Under the pieces are notes generated by a model. It ran no database searches and was not told the origin of the DNA. It saw only the letters and a program-made list of their open reading frames with translations. From contig JAVTVY010039313.1 of the NCBI GenBank assembly GCA_036873755.1, forward strand, positions 107,382 to 171,381: a stretch of 64,000 nt of DNA, read 5' to 3'. Below, one piece after another: positions 9,538 through 24,500 of this stretch (position 1 is the first letter of the stretch; every line of letters begins with the position of its first letter). The translations under genes were made by a program, and so were the position numbers. The DNA is from Hanleya hanleyi (Eukaryota > Mollusca > Polyplacophora > Lepidopleurida > Hanleyidae).

Positions 9538-12500
9538 CTACAACACAAATAATTTTACGATTTCATGATCTCATTACAGAGAAAACAGTCACAAATAATA
9601 AATTGTTAGAATAACACCTGAGCATGTTCCCCGTATGATGTTCAAAAGAATATAAAAATTGAAGAGCATATTCCTGTAATGAAATCATGTGATTTGATAG
9701 CATGCCGATGGTTTTCCAACAACGTTTTGGTGAAATAAAGCCCATAGAGTTAAAATTCGTTCACTGGTCAGTGCAGAGGATTAGATAATAGGAACATCAT
9801 GATGTCTTACCGGTTTTACTGAAAACTTTCAACCATTTTTCTCTTACAAGAAATTAGCTATGTATATCTATTTTGACATCATCACGTCTTGGAATTCGGT
9901 ATTACAGGGGATTTCTTAATAGTTTACCTGATGTTTACAAACACGATATGGTGTGTTGTGTTGTGTCTGAAATTGCAAACTTGCAATTTAACTTCAACTG
10001 TCATACTGATCTCTGATTGGAAGAGAGTTTTCAAACAGCCACTCAGCCAATGAGAATCATAGAAACACACCAGATGAAATAAACATATTATTATAAGTAG
10101 ACAACTTCAGATAGGTGGTGCAAAGTTACATGTGATGTTTTGATTCAGTCTAAGCATGTAATGTCTTGTCACCGCAAGATATATAGGTGAACTGTTAAGA
10201 AATCCTCTGTAATGCTGTCGTAGGAAGAAGGTAGTATGACTGTAGAACGCGAAAATTCTTCATGGAAAACGACTGATCGGATCTTGCGATTGTATTGATT
10301 AAGTGTGGAGGAACGCTCATAGGCGGATGATGAATATATCATAGAAATCCGTACTGCACAACCTTAATATTAAATTCCTGATGGATGGCATGGATGAATC
10401 AAAATTATAATATATAATTGGTGAATTTCGTGCATTAGGGGTGTTTTCTACAAAGGCTTAGGGGTGTTTTTGTCATTATACCCATGTGTATACCAATACG
10501 AAGGATTTATACCCCAGTATAATAAACAGAAATCGAATATAACGTACGGGCTTCCATTTGAAATATTTTTCGCTTTTATATCAAATCAAATGTAAACTTA
10601 TTAAACAAAAATATCCACCCACATTCCTCGACTCTGAAACATCTAAAATATATCATCACCAATGTAGGGCTATTTGAGATATTTTTCGCCCTTAAATCAA
10701 ATCCAGGAATGCATTGCAATAACTACAAAAGAAAGGCGAAAAACTTCGCGTATGAAATGTAAACATACTGACAAAGTATAACTTCAGTATTCCCATGTGT
10801 GATACTCTACATGTATGTAATTTGAAGACAAATATTTTTTATCGTTGCAAATACCAAGTCAAGCAATAACGGAATAGGAAAAATGATAAGCGCCGCTAAC
10901 AAACTTGGGTTGAAAATTTCAAGTCACTTATAGTTTATAGGCTCAATGGATTCCGACGAATCTATCATCAAAATATTATACATTATAATACGCCTTAGAA
11001 TTACGGCCAGCAGCAATATAACTGCCAACAAAATTTGATGTTTGCAGAACTAGAAGATCAGCTCCCGAGGAAGTATGAAGACAATCTGAAATCCCAATTT
11101 ATTAGCGAACCTTCATTTTCTGGTTCTTCGGTCTCTTTCTTGGAGTTTCTCCGTCGTTTCCTGGAAAGTGAAACAAAAATACTATTGACACGGAAGAAGA
11201 AAAAATTGATGAATAATAAGCAGCAGAACGTTAGTAATTGGTGGATAGCATCACCGGTATTGTGAATATTAACAAATTGATAGTTAGATACCCAAAACTA
11301 TGGATACTGATGCAGAATGTTTAACGAAACGCAACAATCAGAGGCTGTGGAAAAGGTGCCGGCGTACTGGCCAGGAGTCACCAGACAACGCCACCGGACA
11401 ATATCCTGACCGGATAATGCATCTCAAGAACAAAAAAAAACGGTTATGATTTGTATCTCAGCCACGCTTTTCTTGTAGAAGTTCATGCTGACAACTAGAA
11501 TGACATGACCACACGGTCCCTAAGTTAAGAAGTATTAGATACAGATACAAAAACATACCCGTCTACGAATGGATTTCTGCAAGCATAATCGCCATCTGTT
11601 ATATTTATCCAGGTAAATACGTATTTTGTTGGAGGTAAACTGTTGAATGGATTGCCTCATTCGATTGACAGGTGCTCAGGACATTTACATGTCCGTCGGG
11701 TCAGTTAACGCCAAAATGTATACCAATGAATATAATGAGTTGATAACTGATACAAGCTGGGCTCGGAGGCAAACTGTTTTACCACTTTGAGAAGGTTGGT
11801 AAACTGGACTGTGTCATGCGTTGATGAACTGGATAGATTGATCTCTGCAGGTTTCTGTCTCTTTTTACATCTTGAAACACCGCGTTTTGTTGTCGGCAAC
11901 CCGATTGAATACGATTGGCCGCGTTAGCACTTGTGGAAAATCAATAGGTTTGTGTTTTAGTCTACTCGACACGAACAAACCGTAATCGTCGACATGCAGC
12001 ACGCTATTATATTATGGATCATATATGACAATTTGGCCGAATTATGCCGTCACACTCCACTCCACTCAAACAGATTAAGTTGATAATATTCGCATGCACT
12101 CACAATATGAAGAAAATGACGACTCCTACTACTGCTAAGGCAATCACGACACCAGCCACTCCTCCAATGATCGGTCCGGGGTCTGAGGTTAGTGCGGAAT
12201 TTCCTAGAGACGAAAAAAAAAAAAATAATAATGTTGCAGAAACTGAGCCACCTGTTATGACTGGAGAAGTGAACAAAATGTTATTGATGCAACTTTTCGA
12301 TTGGATTCACTACCACCTAGAGAGTGGGTTTTCTGAAAATAAATTGACAGTATTTTAACCCTGTATGGCCTTGGGCGATTTGGTGTGTACCACAACCTGG
12401 GGGAAGTGTCTCTAAATATTTTTGCTATCCGTAAGTCTAGAGAGATGAAACTTATCACAATATATCTTTGATATTTTATTTATCTGCTAGAAAAAGTAAA

Positions 12501-15500
12501 AAATCCAAGATGGCCGCCATGGTGATGTCATTTTCCAAAAGGCATTTATTTACATGTTTTCTTCGCAAAAACTGCATGATAAATTAGTAAATAATAATTG
12601 ATATGAAATAAAGTAGCTTTTACCCACTTTCCCATACAAAAAACAAAAATCTTGAATAAATATGAAAAAATATCACATTTCTGGTACCCCACATGGTATT
12701 TACCCATGGTCGCGTACTTAGGGGGTAATGCAAGTAGACCCCAATATGACAACCTACAAAAACAACATGGGGGTTCGAAAGTGCCTCTACCAGGCCACGG
12801 AGGTTCAAAAGAGATGAAAACAGATAATATAGAATCAATAGAGGCTTGAAATACAACTTTATGACAACAATCAAGATTCTAGGCGTCTATAATCGTGAAC
12901 TTTCGAGTATAGAGATCGCCAGTAATCGAATGCTGTTCGCATGTAATGGCAACGACCTGGTTCACGAGAGACAGACGCGACCGTCTTAATAAAGACAGTA
13001 ATACTATTTGAAGTTCATTTGTAGTAACAGGCTTTAACGTTTCGCTACTGGTGAAGAAGTAAAATATCGTGTCATAGAAATGCATTATTAGTCTAAATTT
13101 GTATCTCTGGTCTTCAATACAGTTATAAGTGTTACCGTTAATAAAATCTTCAGGCACAGCATAGCTCTCCGATGAAATGATATTGTTCAAGTATAACACG
13201 TTGGAAAGCTACATGCACAAGTTGCACCCACTTATTCCACTCCCTAATGACATTAATGAATGTTTCCCCAACGTTATTCCTCTGATTCGCAATTTACGTA
13301 TCATGAATGGTCAAATACTTAATTAGCTGAACGGTTTTTTTCATGAATAAACTATTATGTTTTCAACTGAAACATCCCACGAACAATTGATCAGTATTAT
13401 CAAGAAACAGCGAACAGTAAACACGCAAGTGATTTCCACAAACAATTATCATATTCCAGACGCCATATTAGAAAAATAAAACGCATATTCGATGCATAAA
13501 ATCAAACGCTGCATTTTGTAATCTACGACCCATTGTGACACTTCTCTTCAACATAATCCAGAAGAGTTCTGATAAATCAAATTAGACGCAAACACTGCAT
13601 ACGATTTTTTGTACAAAATTCTATTGCAAATATTTCGTTTGGAATATAATTTACTACCGAATTTGTCATATGAGTATCTACTTTACAAATCTAATATCAA
13701 ATACCTTCCTTGCATAAGCTGCCATGCCACCCGGGTCCACATTCAGGACACTCGCCAGTCATATGGTTACAGCTAGAGTTCCCTCCCTTACAAGTACCGC
13801 ACGTCTCGTTGCAATCACTACTGTAAAAACCATCAGGGCATTCTACAATAGAAGATAGAACTCTCATTCTCCAGCATAGCAAGCCTTTGATCATGACGAA
13901 TTTCAGCATCGTTAATGGCTTATCTTGCACGGATATATACAACAGACACGGTCAGGAAAGCTTTTGTGCAAGGTAGCTGCCTTTTAGCTATGCTGTACTT
14001 ACACTGAGACGGACAGACACAGGTTAACAAATGAGAACGAAGAGATGAAAGGATTAGAACCGGGGAAATGGCGTCACTTCATGATGGCGCTGAAGCTCTT
14101 TCGCACAATACTGGTATGTGTATTTATAGATTAAACAAACTCAAGAACACTCTGAGGGATGTGTCAGTTCTTACAATTGTTTCACTGCTCTGGTCAGTGC
14201 CACTAGTCATGAGAGGTATGCATCGTGTTTTAATCAACAGTACCATAGGCAATATTACTTCCTGGAGATCAGATGGTGATTAGGATTCAGCGATAGGCCA
14301 TCAATATGTCAGTTGCATATGAATTGACAAAATACGAGCGCAGCGTGCGTGCGTTTCGTAAACTAAATAACGTGTACTTTTTGCGCGTATTTATTTGCCT
14401 TGCTTTTTTGCGAGTGGACATATTGGTGAAAATTATTATCACGGCAATAACATGTCAGATTCTGAATACCCTGCTATCGTCAATTTGATCAATTTCATCG
14501 AATACCATGAGCGCGCTAGTACTAAAAGCACCACGTACAATGTATCGCCGCAGCCCAAGAGCAAATACAAATTAGCGTATACATTCAGTTATGTTTTCGT
14601 GCGTGGCTTTTGTACGTGGCTGTATAAAAGCCCGCCACTTCTTAGGACGCTTTCTCAGAACGCTGTACATTTACATCTCTCTCAATTGTTCGTCGTCCAT
14701 TAAATAATTTCCGCGTTCATACTCCAAAAACCTTATTCATATAACAGCATAACTACCAAATTAAAGAAAAAAACATCCAGAGTATACATAAACATAAGCT
14801 AGATTCCTGCAAGACAGAAGCGGCTAACAGTTTTTAATCATTCCGGCAAGACATTATGATGTTTCCAAAATATCAAATGATCAGTATTTTTAATCCGTTG
14901 TAAAGTCATCATCTAGAGAACGTTTATCTCATTCACGTTTCATAATGATCTTGAAGATTATGAGTTCATACTGCCCCTTGCCCCGGTAGACGAGCGGCCA
15001 GACCCCCTATTTTCAAAATTCAGTTACAGTTAAACATGCAGCGTTGCTGTTTTTATTCTTTCATGGGTTAGGAAGGTATTTTTGCATGTTGTCATGCCAT
15101 GGTCACCATGGAAACAGCAATATAAATAATCCCATACAAAGCTCCATGGTTTTTACATGAACACACACCTTAAGCGTGGTCGACATACAGTAATCCGTGG
15201 AAAATGAATAAGAAATTCATTTGGATGAATGGAAAGCATCTCGTCTGGGAAAGACTACATTTTATTGTATGTTTTCTTGAAATTTGGTATTGATTATGAT
15301 CTGCTTATAATAACTTTCGGTTATATATGTAAGAATTATTTATGAATAGCCTTCTGAATATAGACTGCATTTATCTCGCCTCAAGATACATTAAATTAAT
15401 ACATATTACTCAAATAACACACTGAGTAACGAAGTTAGCAAGATAGTATTTTATCACTATTTTGCACGTGTTGCTACTGAAACTCCATGGCGTATATATA

Positions 15501-18500
15501 ACATGTAAATTATACGGATTCAATAAGCCAAGGCGTGTAGTTCAAGAATCCATTATCTTGACTGGCAACCGTCAGTGCCCAATATATTTAGTAGAAAAAG
15601 GTGATTATATTTCTGTTCCAATCAGTGAAAGTTTCACTATTTCTCATGAATGGGAATTTGACAGGAGTTTCATGAGCCTCTTCTTTTAATCTCGCAAATG
15701 GCATACCACGCTATATTGTCATCCATATCTCGTCAATTGTGGAATTTTCCCCCTCAATTTACATACATATATTTGTCAATGGCAAACTTTCCTATACAAC
15801 CGTTATCATTTAAGCTCATAGTGCGCGAGACAGACAGGGGATTAAATTTAACTTCTGGCATAGGGCGTCTGTTTCACATTAGCGAAAACCAACAAATGCG
15901 GTGGGAATATTGTACGGCATAGTCGGACAGCTCATTTGATTCAGTATAACGTGCTGTGCGGAGCTAAGCCCCAAAAGAGTTTAATCACACCATCTTACAA
16001 AAAGGTACAAGATGCCCTAAAATGAAGATGAACATCAAAACATCATGTTTTGATCTGTTTTCTTCACTTGAGCTAACATGATCAACCAGCCAGCATCTAC
16101 AAGCACTCATTCTGTGAATTTACATTGATGAGTTTCGTTTTGGGGGCAGTGATACATAACATAATGTTGAAGTAACTTCACCTGAAGTTGTAGATAAATG
16201 AATATGATTTGTAATCCCCACATGTATTCAATCACAACTGATGCTTTTTATACAAAATTTCTTCCCATATTTGTAAACTACAACCCACGTGACAAGGTTT
16301 TCCAAATGTGGCATATATCATGGAAACTTGTTAGTGTATTTTGAACATGTTCTTCATGTTCTGACCAATTGTTTCCATCGAATTCCTAGTTACATAATTG
16401 TGACAAGTTATCTTACGATAATTGGTGTCCGAATAAGAAATTATTTGGCACTAAAGTGTCATATTCTTCCACACAACCATACGTGTATCTCGCCTGGGTT
16501 ACCTTGGCTGAATCACAGCCTGATTGGAGGTGGTCACATACCTCCTGAAAATCTTTGATACCCTTGAGTGTACATATCTGAAACCGTCCACACTATATAT
16601 ATGACACTTACTCTATTCCAAAATGCAAAGTTATTATGTTTGTTGTGATGACGTCCACAGAATACAATTTAGATAGATTTTTTCTACATTTTTGTTTACA
16701 ATATGCTTTACAGGTTATGCAGTATACGTGTGTGCGTTTGGTGTAAAAGGAAAACTCCAAAGGCCAGTATTCTCGAAGACTCCATTTACTCCTATTCTTC
16801 ATCTCCTAAATCCAGTCTTAAAAAAAAATCTAGAGGACGGGAACATTACGTTGTAATCAGGCTGTAATAATTCCAAGTATTTGAAAATACAATATATTCA
16901 TTACCATAATGATTATTTTGACGCATTCTGTCATTGTCCACCATATTCTTGATTTAATTTGTACTTCGAGAGAAAATACATTCCTCAAATTTAATTATAA
17001 AATACTCATCCATTTAACTCGTATTCTGCGCTATTCTGCATAGACGATAAATGATTCCGAAATGATATTTCTTGATTTACATTTTCATTAACATGTACTT
17101 TGTGATTCAGAAAATGCCGTACATTGTGAGCAATGAGATATCTCAGCCATTGTAAATTTTCATTTTATGATTTAGACGAAAGGTTACAGATAAGAAGCTC
17201 CAAGTTGGCATTCAACAAATATGCAAAGAAAACAACTTGCTAAGAGCGTATAGGTTTCAAATGACCACTACTTCGAATTTACTCAAGAAGCAATCTGCGG
17301 AGAGTTATGTCTGTGGGCAGACAATATGATCAACGCCGGAAAAGCTTTGAGCTTAACAAATATGTTGTCTTGGGTAACACAGCGCCGATAAATTAGGCAA
17401 AAGAACCAGCTTCAGATGAACTTTCCTGTCCGTCATTTCAACTTCTTTCGTGCATCTCCGCACAGCACGTTATACTGGATTATCTGAGCTGTCCGACTAT
17501 GCCGTTCAATGTTCCCACCACATTTGTAGGTTTTCGCTCCTGTGAGGCAGACGCCCTATGCCCGGAATTAAATTTAATTCTCTGTCTCTCTCGCGCACTA
17601 TAAGCTTAAATGATAAACTGTTATGTTGGAAAGTTTGCCATTGACAAATATATGTAGGCCCCTATGTAAATTGAGGTAAAACAAATTCTCCACAATTGAC
17701 GAGGCCGATCGATGACAATATAGAGATGAGATGAGATTTGCGGTATTAATCGAAGAGGATCATGAATTGAAGCGATATGCAAGAGGTGGAAAAAAATGAC
17801 GATGTCTGTTGACTAAAAAGCCACCATATGACTCCACAGGAAAGTATTAGTCGACATCTAACATTCAGACCGAGAAACTCCTGTCAAATTTCCATTCATG
17901 AGAAAAAGTGAAAGTTTCACTGGGAGTTTCACGAAATATATTGGTCTCTGCTAGTCAAGAGCGTGGATTCTTGGACTACGCGTCATGGCTTATTGAATCC
18001 GTATAATTTGCATGTGATCTTAGACTATAGCACGGGGTTTCAGTAGTAACACGTGCAAAATAGTGATCAAATACTATCTTGCCCACTTCAAAATGACATT
18101 CATCGTCTGACGGGTTGTTTGCAATAGAGGTGCTCATCCTAACAATGTTTCCCAAGATCGCGCAATATGTCATTCATTGGTCAGATGTGTTACTCAGTGT
18201 GTTATTTGACTAATATGTATTAATTTAATGTACTTTGAGGCGAGATAAATGCAGTCCACATTCAGTAGGCCGCTGCCATCCATACAATTTTTTCACATAT
18301 ATAACCAAAAGTTATTATAAGCATATCATAATCAATATCAAATTTCAAGCAAGCAAACAATAAAATATAGATAAACACAAGCCTGTCTTTCCCAGACGAG
18401 ATGCTTCCCATTCATCTAAATGAATTTCTAATTCGTTTTCCACGAAATACTGCATGTCAACCACGAAAGAATGTCGACCACGCTTATTGAGTGTGTCCAT

Positions 18501-21500
18501 GTAAAAACAATGGAGCTTTATATGGGATTATTTATATTGCTATTTCCATGGCGACCGCACACAGGTATATGAGGACAACATGCAGAAATACCTTCCTAAC
18601 CTCTGGAAGAAAAAAATGCCCTCGCTGCATTTATTTGTAGGTGCTCGTCTACTAGTGTTGAAACCAACTGGAACAAAAGTAATTCAACCTACTTCTTACT
18701 ATAGATATATACAGCGATTGATAGAAGATCGTCGCAAAAAAAAACTGTTCACCCAACATGCTCAAAATGAGACTAAAACGTTCAAATGCTGAACTTTAAA
18801 TCTCCTAAATTCTTTAGCTCCTCTTTCTTATCTAAAACAATTTTCGCAATTCCGCATTCATAATTAATCTTCTATCTTTTTTAGTGAAACTTCCAAAAAC
18901 ACATTTAAAAATGTGTACATAAAGTTTCCATGCGATACACCACTGATATCATAAGCCAATATCTTCTTGTAAAAGTAAACACATTTTTAGGTCCAGAAAT
19001 CATCGCTGAATAGTAGACACATGGAATTTAAGATAACATATTACAGATCGTTAATATATATTAAAAACATCGATGAAGCCAGATGGACCTGGTCTGGGGC
19101 GATTTTATACCAATCTTGGCATCCAAATGATACTACAGTGTAGGTAGTATGCGGGTTATACTGAAAATCATACAACAATATTACGAAACAGATAGAAAGT
19201 ATGAAAAAGAGTTATAGAAAACTGAATATTGACCAGTTTGGCAGAGTGCCCCGTAATAACCCGGTAAACATGCTGGTGACCCTGAACATTCTCCAGAAAT
19301 TGCGGAACAAGTCATTAGTCCTCTCGCACACATGCCACAGTCATCTGTACAATTAACGCCATATTTGCCAGCACTACAACCTGTAAGTATATACATGTGT
19401 AAATCAACTCATTAGTGGAAATGTGTTTCTCTTTGATTGCATTATAAATAATATGACAATTGATAATCGCAATGATATTAGATCTCTGTCCCTCCCCGTG
19501 GAATATTCAAAGAAAAAAAAACTCCAATCGACGAATTTCCTGTGACGCTAATACAATGTACATTGAAACATAAAGCTTTCTTTTCTCATTTGTTTTAACA
19601 GAGAAATAGCACACAAAGAAATATAATTTAAATGAGCCTGCATTTCCCTTACCTGGACTAACGGAACATAGATTCATAACCATAATTTATTATCATATAC
19701 TTACAAATTATCCAATCATAATCACCTCTTCGGGTCCTCTACACGAACAGCTGTGATTTCCAGCTTCGAAGTATGGGTCAAACGGTAGGCCGTATACAAG
19801 TTTTCATGTCATCTCGTCACTACATGAGACAGTCATCTCTGATTCTCGACTAAAACTTTTTTCAACGAGCGCCTTCTGGCTATTTTGATCGGTTTGTGTA
19901 ACACATGTGACGCGAATACCGGCAACTCAGTATTTCCTGTGACGCTAATACAATGTACATTGAAACATAAAGCTTTCTTTTCTCATTTGTTTTAACAGAG
20001 AAATAGCACACAAAGAAATATAATTTAAATGATCCTGCATTTCCCTTACCTGGACTAACGGAACATAGATTCATAACCATAATTTATTATCATATACTTA
20101 CAAATTATCCAATCATAATCACCTCTTCGGGTCCTCTACACGAACAGCTGTGATTTCCAGCTTCGAAGTATGGGTCAAACGGTAGGCCGTATACAAGTTT
20201 TCATGTCATCTCGTCACTACATGAGACAGTCATCTCTGATTCTCGACTAAAACTTTTTTCAACGAGCGCCTTCTGGCTATTTTGATCGGTTTGTGTAACA
20301 CATGTGACGCGAATACCGGCAACTCAGTAAGTACTGCCTTGTGATTGGTTGTTGTTTTTGGCAAAAACATCATATATATCCTTAACGAGACCGAGAACTG
20401 TACAACTAAGTGTGCCGCGTGGAATTTGCCTTTGTAGCAAGTGTTAAATATGAGAGGTTTTTTTTTCTAACGGTTAAAATATGCTTACATTTTCAGTACT
20501 TACTCATCGTACCCTATAAGAAAAAAAATTGAAACAAAGTCAGGATCACCATACTATTTGTATGGCTCCGTTGCGAATGTATCCTTCTGTATCCTTATAC
20601 GGCACCTGAATTAGTACAAAAATGTGCCTGTTTTCATATTAAAGACCAGTTAAGGCTTATTTCCCACAATTAAATATTGATTAATTTACCATATACAGTT
20701 GAATGTATATACTTCTTGTGAACTATATTTTAGTAGTAGATAGATGAAGCCTTTTCAGCCGTTTGTCCAGGACGGGGTGGGGTGGAGAATTAGGGCGGGA
20801 ATGGGAAATATATTTTGAGATTCTGTCCAGGCCTTGTGGGAAGGCAAAATAAATATTTTCCTTAGCCCTTGAGCTTAGGGAGCTGAAACTTACCACACTA
20901 TATCCCTAGGTCAAGCTCTACCAGAAAGATGTAAAAAGATCCTCCAAGATGTCCTCTCTGATGACGTCACAGTGACTTAATTTTAAAAAAGGTATTTCTT
21001 GGCCGATTTTTGTCAGATTTCATTTTTTTTATTTATGTGCTTTCTTCGCAGACAGCACAATAAACTGATAAATAATAATCTTATGTGAAATAAAATAGCT
21101 TATTCAACTTTTCCTCTCAAAAATGCAGGAAATTTGAAGAAGTATGGCGAATTATGGCGAAAACATCATTTTTCTGTTCCCCTGCATGGCCGCCATTTGG
21201 AATTATCCATGTTTCTCTGCTCAAGGGTTATGCTAAAAATAATCCATATGAGATAAGCTACAACGTCACGGAGTGTCAGCTCTCAAATTCTTGTCGTTCC
21301 GGAGATAGTGTAGAAAGCTTGAAAGGTAGCGCTAAAAAATTCGCCATGTTGTTGCTCTATAAGCTCCTAAAAATGAACTTGATTTACTCTCCCAATCAAT
21401 AAGGATACGTTGTTTTTTTGCATAGTCATTAAAAAAACCCACCATGTTGTTGCTCTGTAATTTGCGGGAAGTGAACATGAGCTACCCCCTAATCAATAAG

Positions 21501-24500
21501 GATACGTTGTTTTTTTTTCTGGCAAACAGTCATTGCATTCAAACTACTCACGATCTATACAGCGTTCTCCTTTATAACCCGGGGCACATAGAGCTGCAGG
21601 GCATATACCAGAATCCTTCGCGCATTGGTTTGTTCCATTCACACAATTACCACAGATTCTCTGACAATCTGGACCAAATTTGCCTCGGTCACATTCTGAA
21701 AAGATATATATTATCGGTGAATTGTTTTGGTTCTGTTTAGTGAACTCTTTGAGTGGCATTACGTCACTAGATATAATTTATAATGGTACATGTATGCACC
21801 TACACCATTAGCACATACGAATAGAGGCAACACAGATGTAGCAAAGAATTAATGATAGGCTGTAGGGGAGGTATTGTTTATTGTGGACAGGGATAAGTTC
21901 TTTGTAACATGCTGGGCTAAGACAGCTTATGAAAAGGAAAGGATGCCTGTCATCCGTTTCTGACGCGGTCCTTGAATTACAAGCGTCTGGTCCGTCATTC
22001 ATAATTTAGCCGTCGTCCATTAGAGAATATCCGCGTTCATAATCCAAAGACCTATTCCATATTCCATATAACAGTATTAGCACCAAAATTCAATAGTATT
22101 ATTGAAAACATAATATATATAGATCTACGTTGTAGGGAAGTTTTCCATAAATACGTTTATTGCTGTTTATGCCAAGGTAATACGCAAGATAGAAACAGTC
22201 AATACATGTTACATTGTATAAAGTCCCACAAGTTGGCGGTGTATGTACGAACAATTGAGGTTTGTACAATTATGGTATAGATATGGGTGTGGTGTGGAAT
22301 GTTTACGACATTAGCGTATTATTCTAGTCAGATTTCTGTTTTTGTTTTCATTTCCTATTGTAATTGGTATCAAGTAAGCGGAGATTATGCTGTCTCCCCT
22401 GCATAGATAATTCAGAACATGAAAATACCTAAAAGCGAAATAATACGTATATAAAAGACGATGAGAAATACTGCAGGTGTATGCATATGAACAATACTAT
22501 ACATTTGTGCTGATACAGCTAGAGTATAATGGACAATACTCCCAAGTTTCCTTCTCAAAAAGCACAGTAGAAAGAAATTGATGCACTTTTTTTCTCCAAG
22601 AACAAAGTACAGGCAAAGCTACACAATATTTGAGTACTGTACCCTTTATACAGAGTATCCCATTGTATCCTGGTAAACATGCTGGTGATCCCGAACAATT
22701 TCCGGAGATTGCCGAACACGCCCCTGGTCCTCCCGCACACTTTCCACAATCTCCTTTGCAATCGGCACCGTATTCCCCATAACTGCAATCTGGGGGTAAG
22801 GAGTTACATATGATTGCCTAAACATTTAATTCGTATGGTAGAAATAATTTTTCTGTTTCCTCTGAGATATTATAGAGACGTGAATGCCTCGTACAGCCGC
22901 CCATCTCTGAGAAACCAGCACGGTCAAATATCCCTTATCCGTAATTTTGGCAATCATTATCAGATTTTCCTCGCCGAAAATATTTTGGAATTTGAATTGT
23001 AACTAATATGAGTTCGAGGATAAAAATATACCATCAGATCTAGACGGTGATATACACACTGAAACAAACATTTCTTATTTCTTGATAGCCTTATCAATAT
23101 AATGTACATTCTAACTACAGTAAATAGGTTGTCAACGATATGCATTCCATTGAATGATTAGTTTTAATCCGCGAAATTATATCATCCAGGCAAGCAGGTG
23201 TTAAATGTGGCATAGTATGGTAGATACACACAATTATACGAACTACTCACTATCCTTGCAATGATTTCCTTTAAACCCAGGTGCACATCTTGGAGTTATC
23301 AGCGGACATTCACCAGAATCAGCTGCGCATTGATCGCGTTCACCGGCACAATCATCACAAGTTTGTGTAAAGTCTGCGCCAAAATATTATACCTTTATTA
23401 TGCCTCACTGTGCATTCGTTTATTTTAATTGGTTGAGACACCATCACGTGATATTCCGCAATTTTCAATGTCTTATAAAAAAACAGCTCGTCAATGTGAT
23501 GTCCCACGATCTCGTGCCGATATCACACGATCACTCGCTGACGTCACACGGCAGAGGCAATGTCACACAGTCTCGCGCATTTATCGCCCGTGGATAGACT
23601 GTCATAGCACTGTTATCTGTTGTGTTGTCATTCCGCTGTAATCACGATGGCGTGTACAGACGGAAAGCGTTTCACGTTACCAACTGATGAAGATATAAGC
23701 CTACATATATATGTACGTCTATTGGTATCATTTATGTTTATTCGGTATAATAAAACAGATACTGCGGTGTTACAATCTGGACCATATTGACCTCCATCAC
23801 ATCCTCAAAATGTTCAAACTTGTGACAAACCCTCGAAACACAATCTAAACCAATTTGCGCTATAGTTGGGAAAAGGGAAAGGCTTCGTACTGTATGTCTA
23901 TCAAAAGATATGTTTATTTACCATGCTTCATATGACTGCATTGCAAGCTTGCTTTGACAATTTAATGACCGACCAGAGTGAATTGAAAGATCTTATAGGA
24001 ATCTTACCTTGATCACAGTTATCTGTATCCTTGTATCCTGCTGAACACCTGTAATTACCATCTGTCTTTGGACAAACACCTTTATTGCTACAGTGATTAT
24101 TGTTCCAGCAGTGTCCACAACTATTTTCGCAACACTCTCCCCACTTCTTTTGAATACAATCTGAAAAATACATTATCAAGTACCATACTTAACGAAAGTG
24201 AACATGATTTATCGCCTGCCTTATTTAACAAAACAGGGCAATCGAATTTGTACATTGTTAGAGTGCCATGCCAAGATATGGATGATAGCCTATTATAATG
24301 GTTAAATTGTTTTTCCCACAGATTTTTGTTTTCACATTTATTTCTCTGACATCGTTGGATATTTGAAAAATTCGACTAGATGGGCATCGTGGATTTAGTC
24401 AAAATGTTCAAAGATCTCCCCCCATGGACGTTTGAGCGGATACATGAGAAACGTTCCACGCATGATCAATCGGCCAATTCGTAGTGACTGTTTATTTGCT

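Noticed and set aside
11111..11160. Read-through of exon 12 to a TGA as the true C-terminus
   Set aside because: A donor at the right place joins in phase to exon 13, which has a strong phosphatase juxtamembrane signature. Kept as a possible alternative isoform only.
12044..12358. 104-codon plus-strand frame
   Set aside because: It is antisense to the transmembrane exon and crosses that exon's splice acceptor tract. The minus-strand reading is far more convincing.
12879..13199. 106-codon minus-strand frame between EGF 6 and the membrane exon
   Set aside because: No family resemblance, no good splice sites, and the phase of the flanking exons already fits without it.
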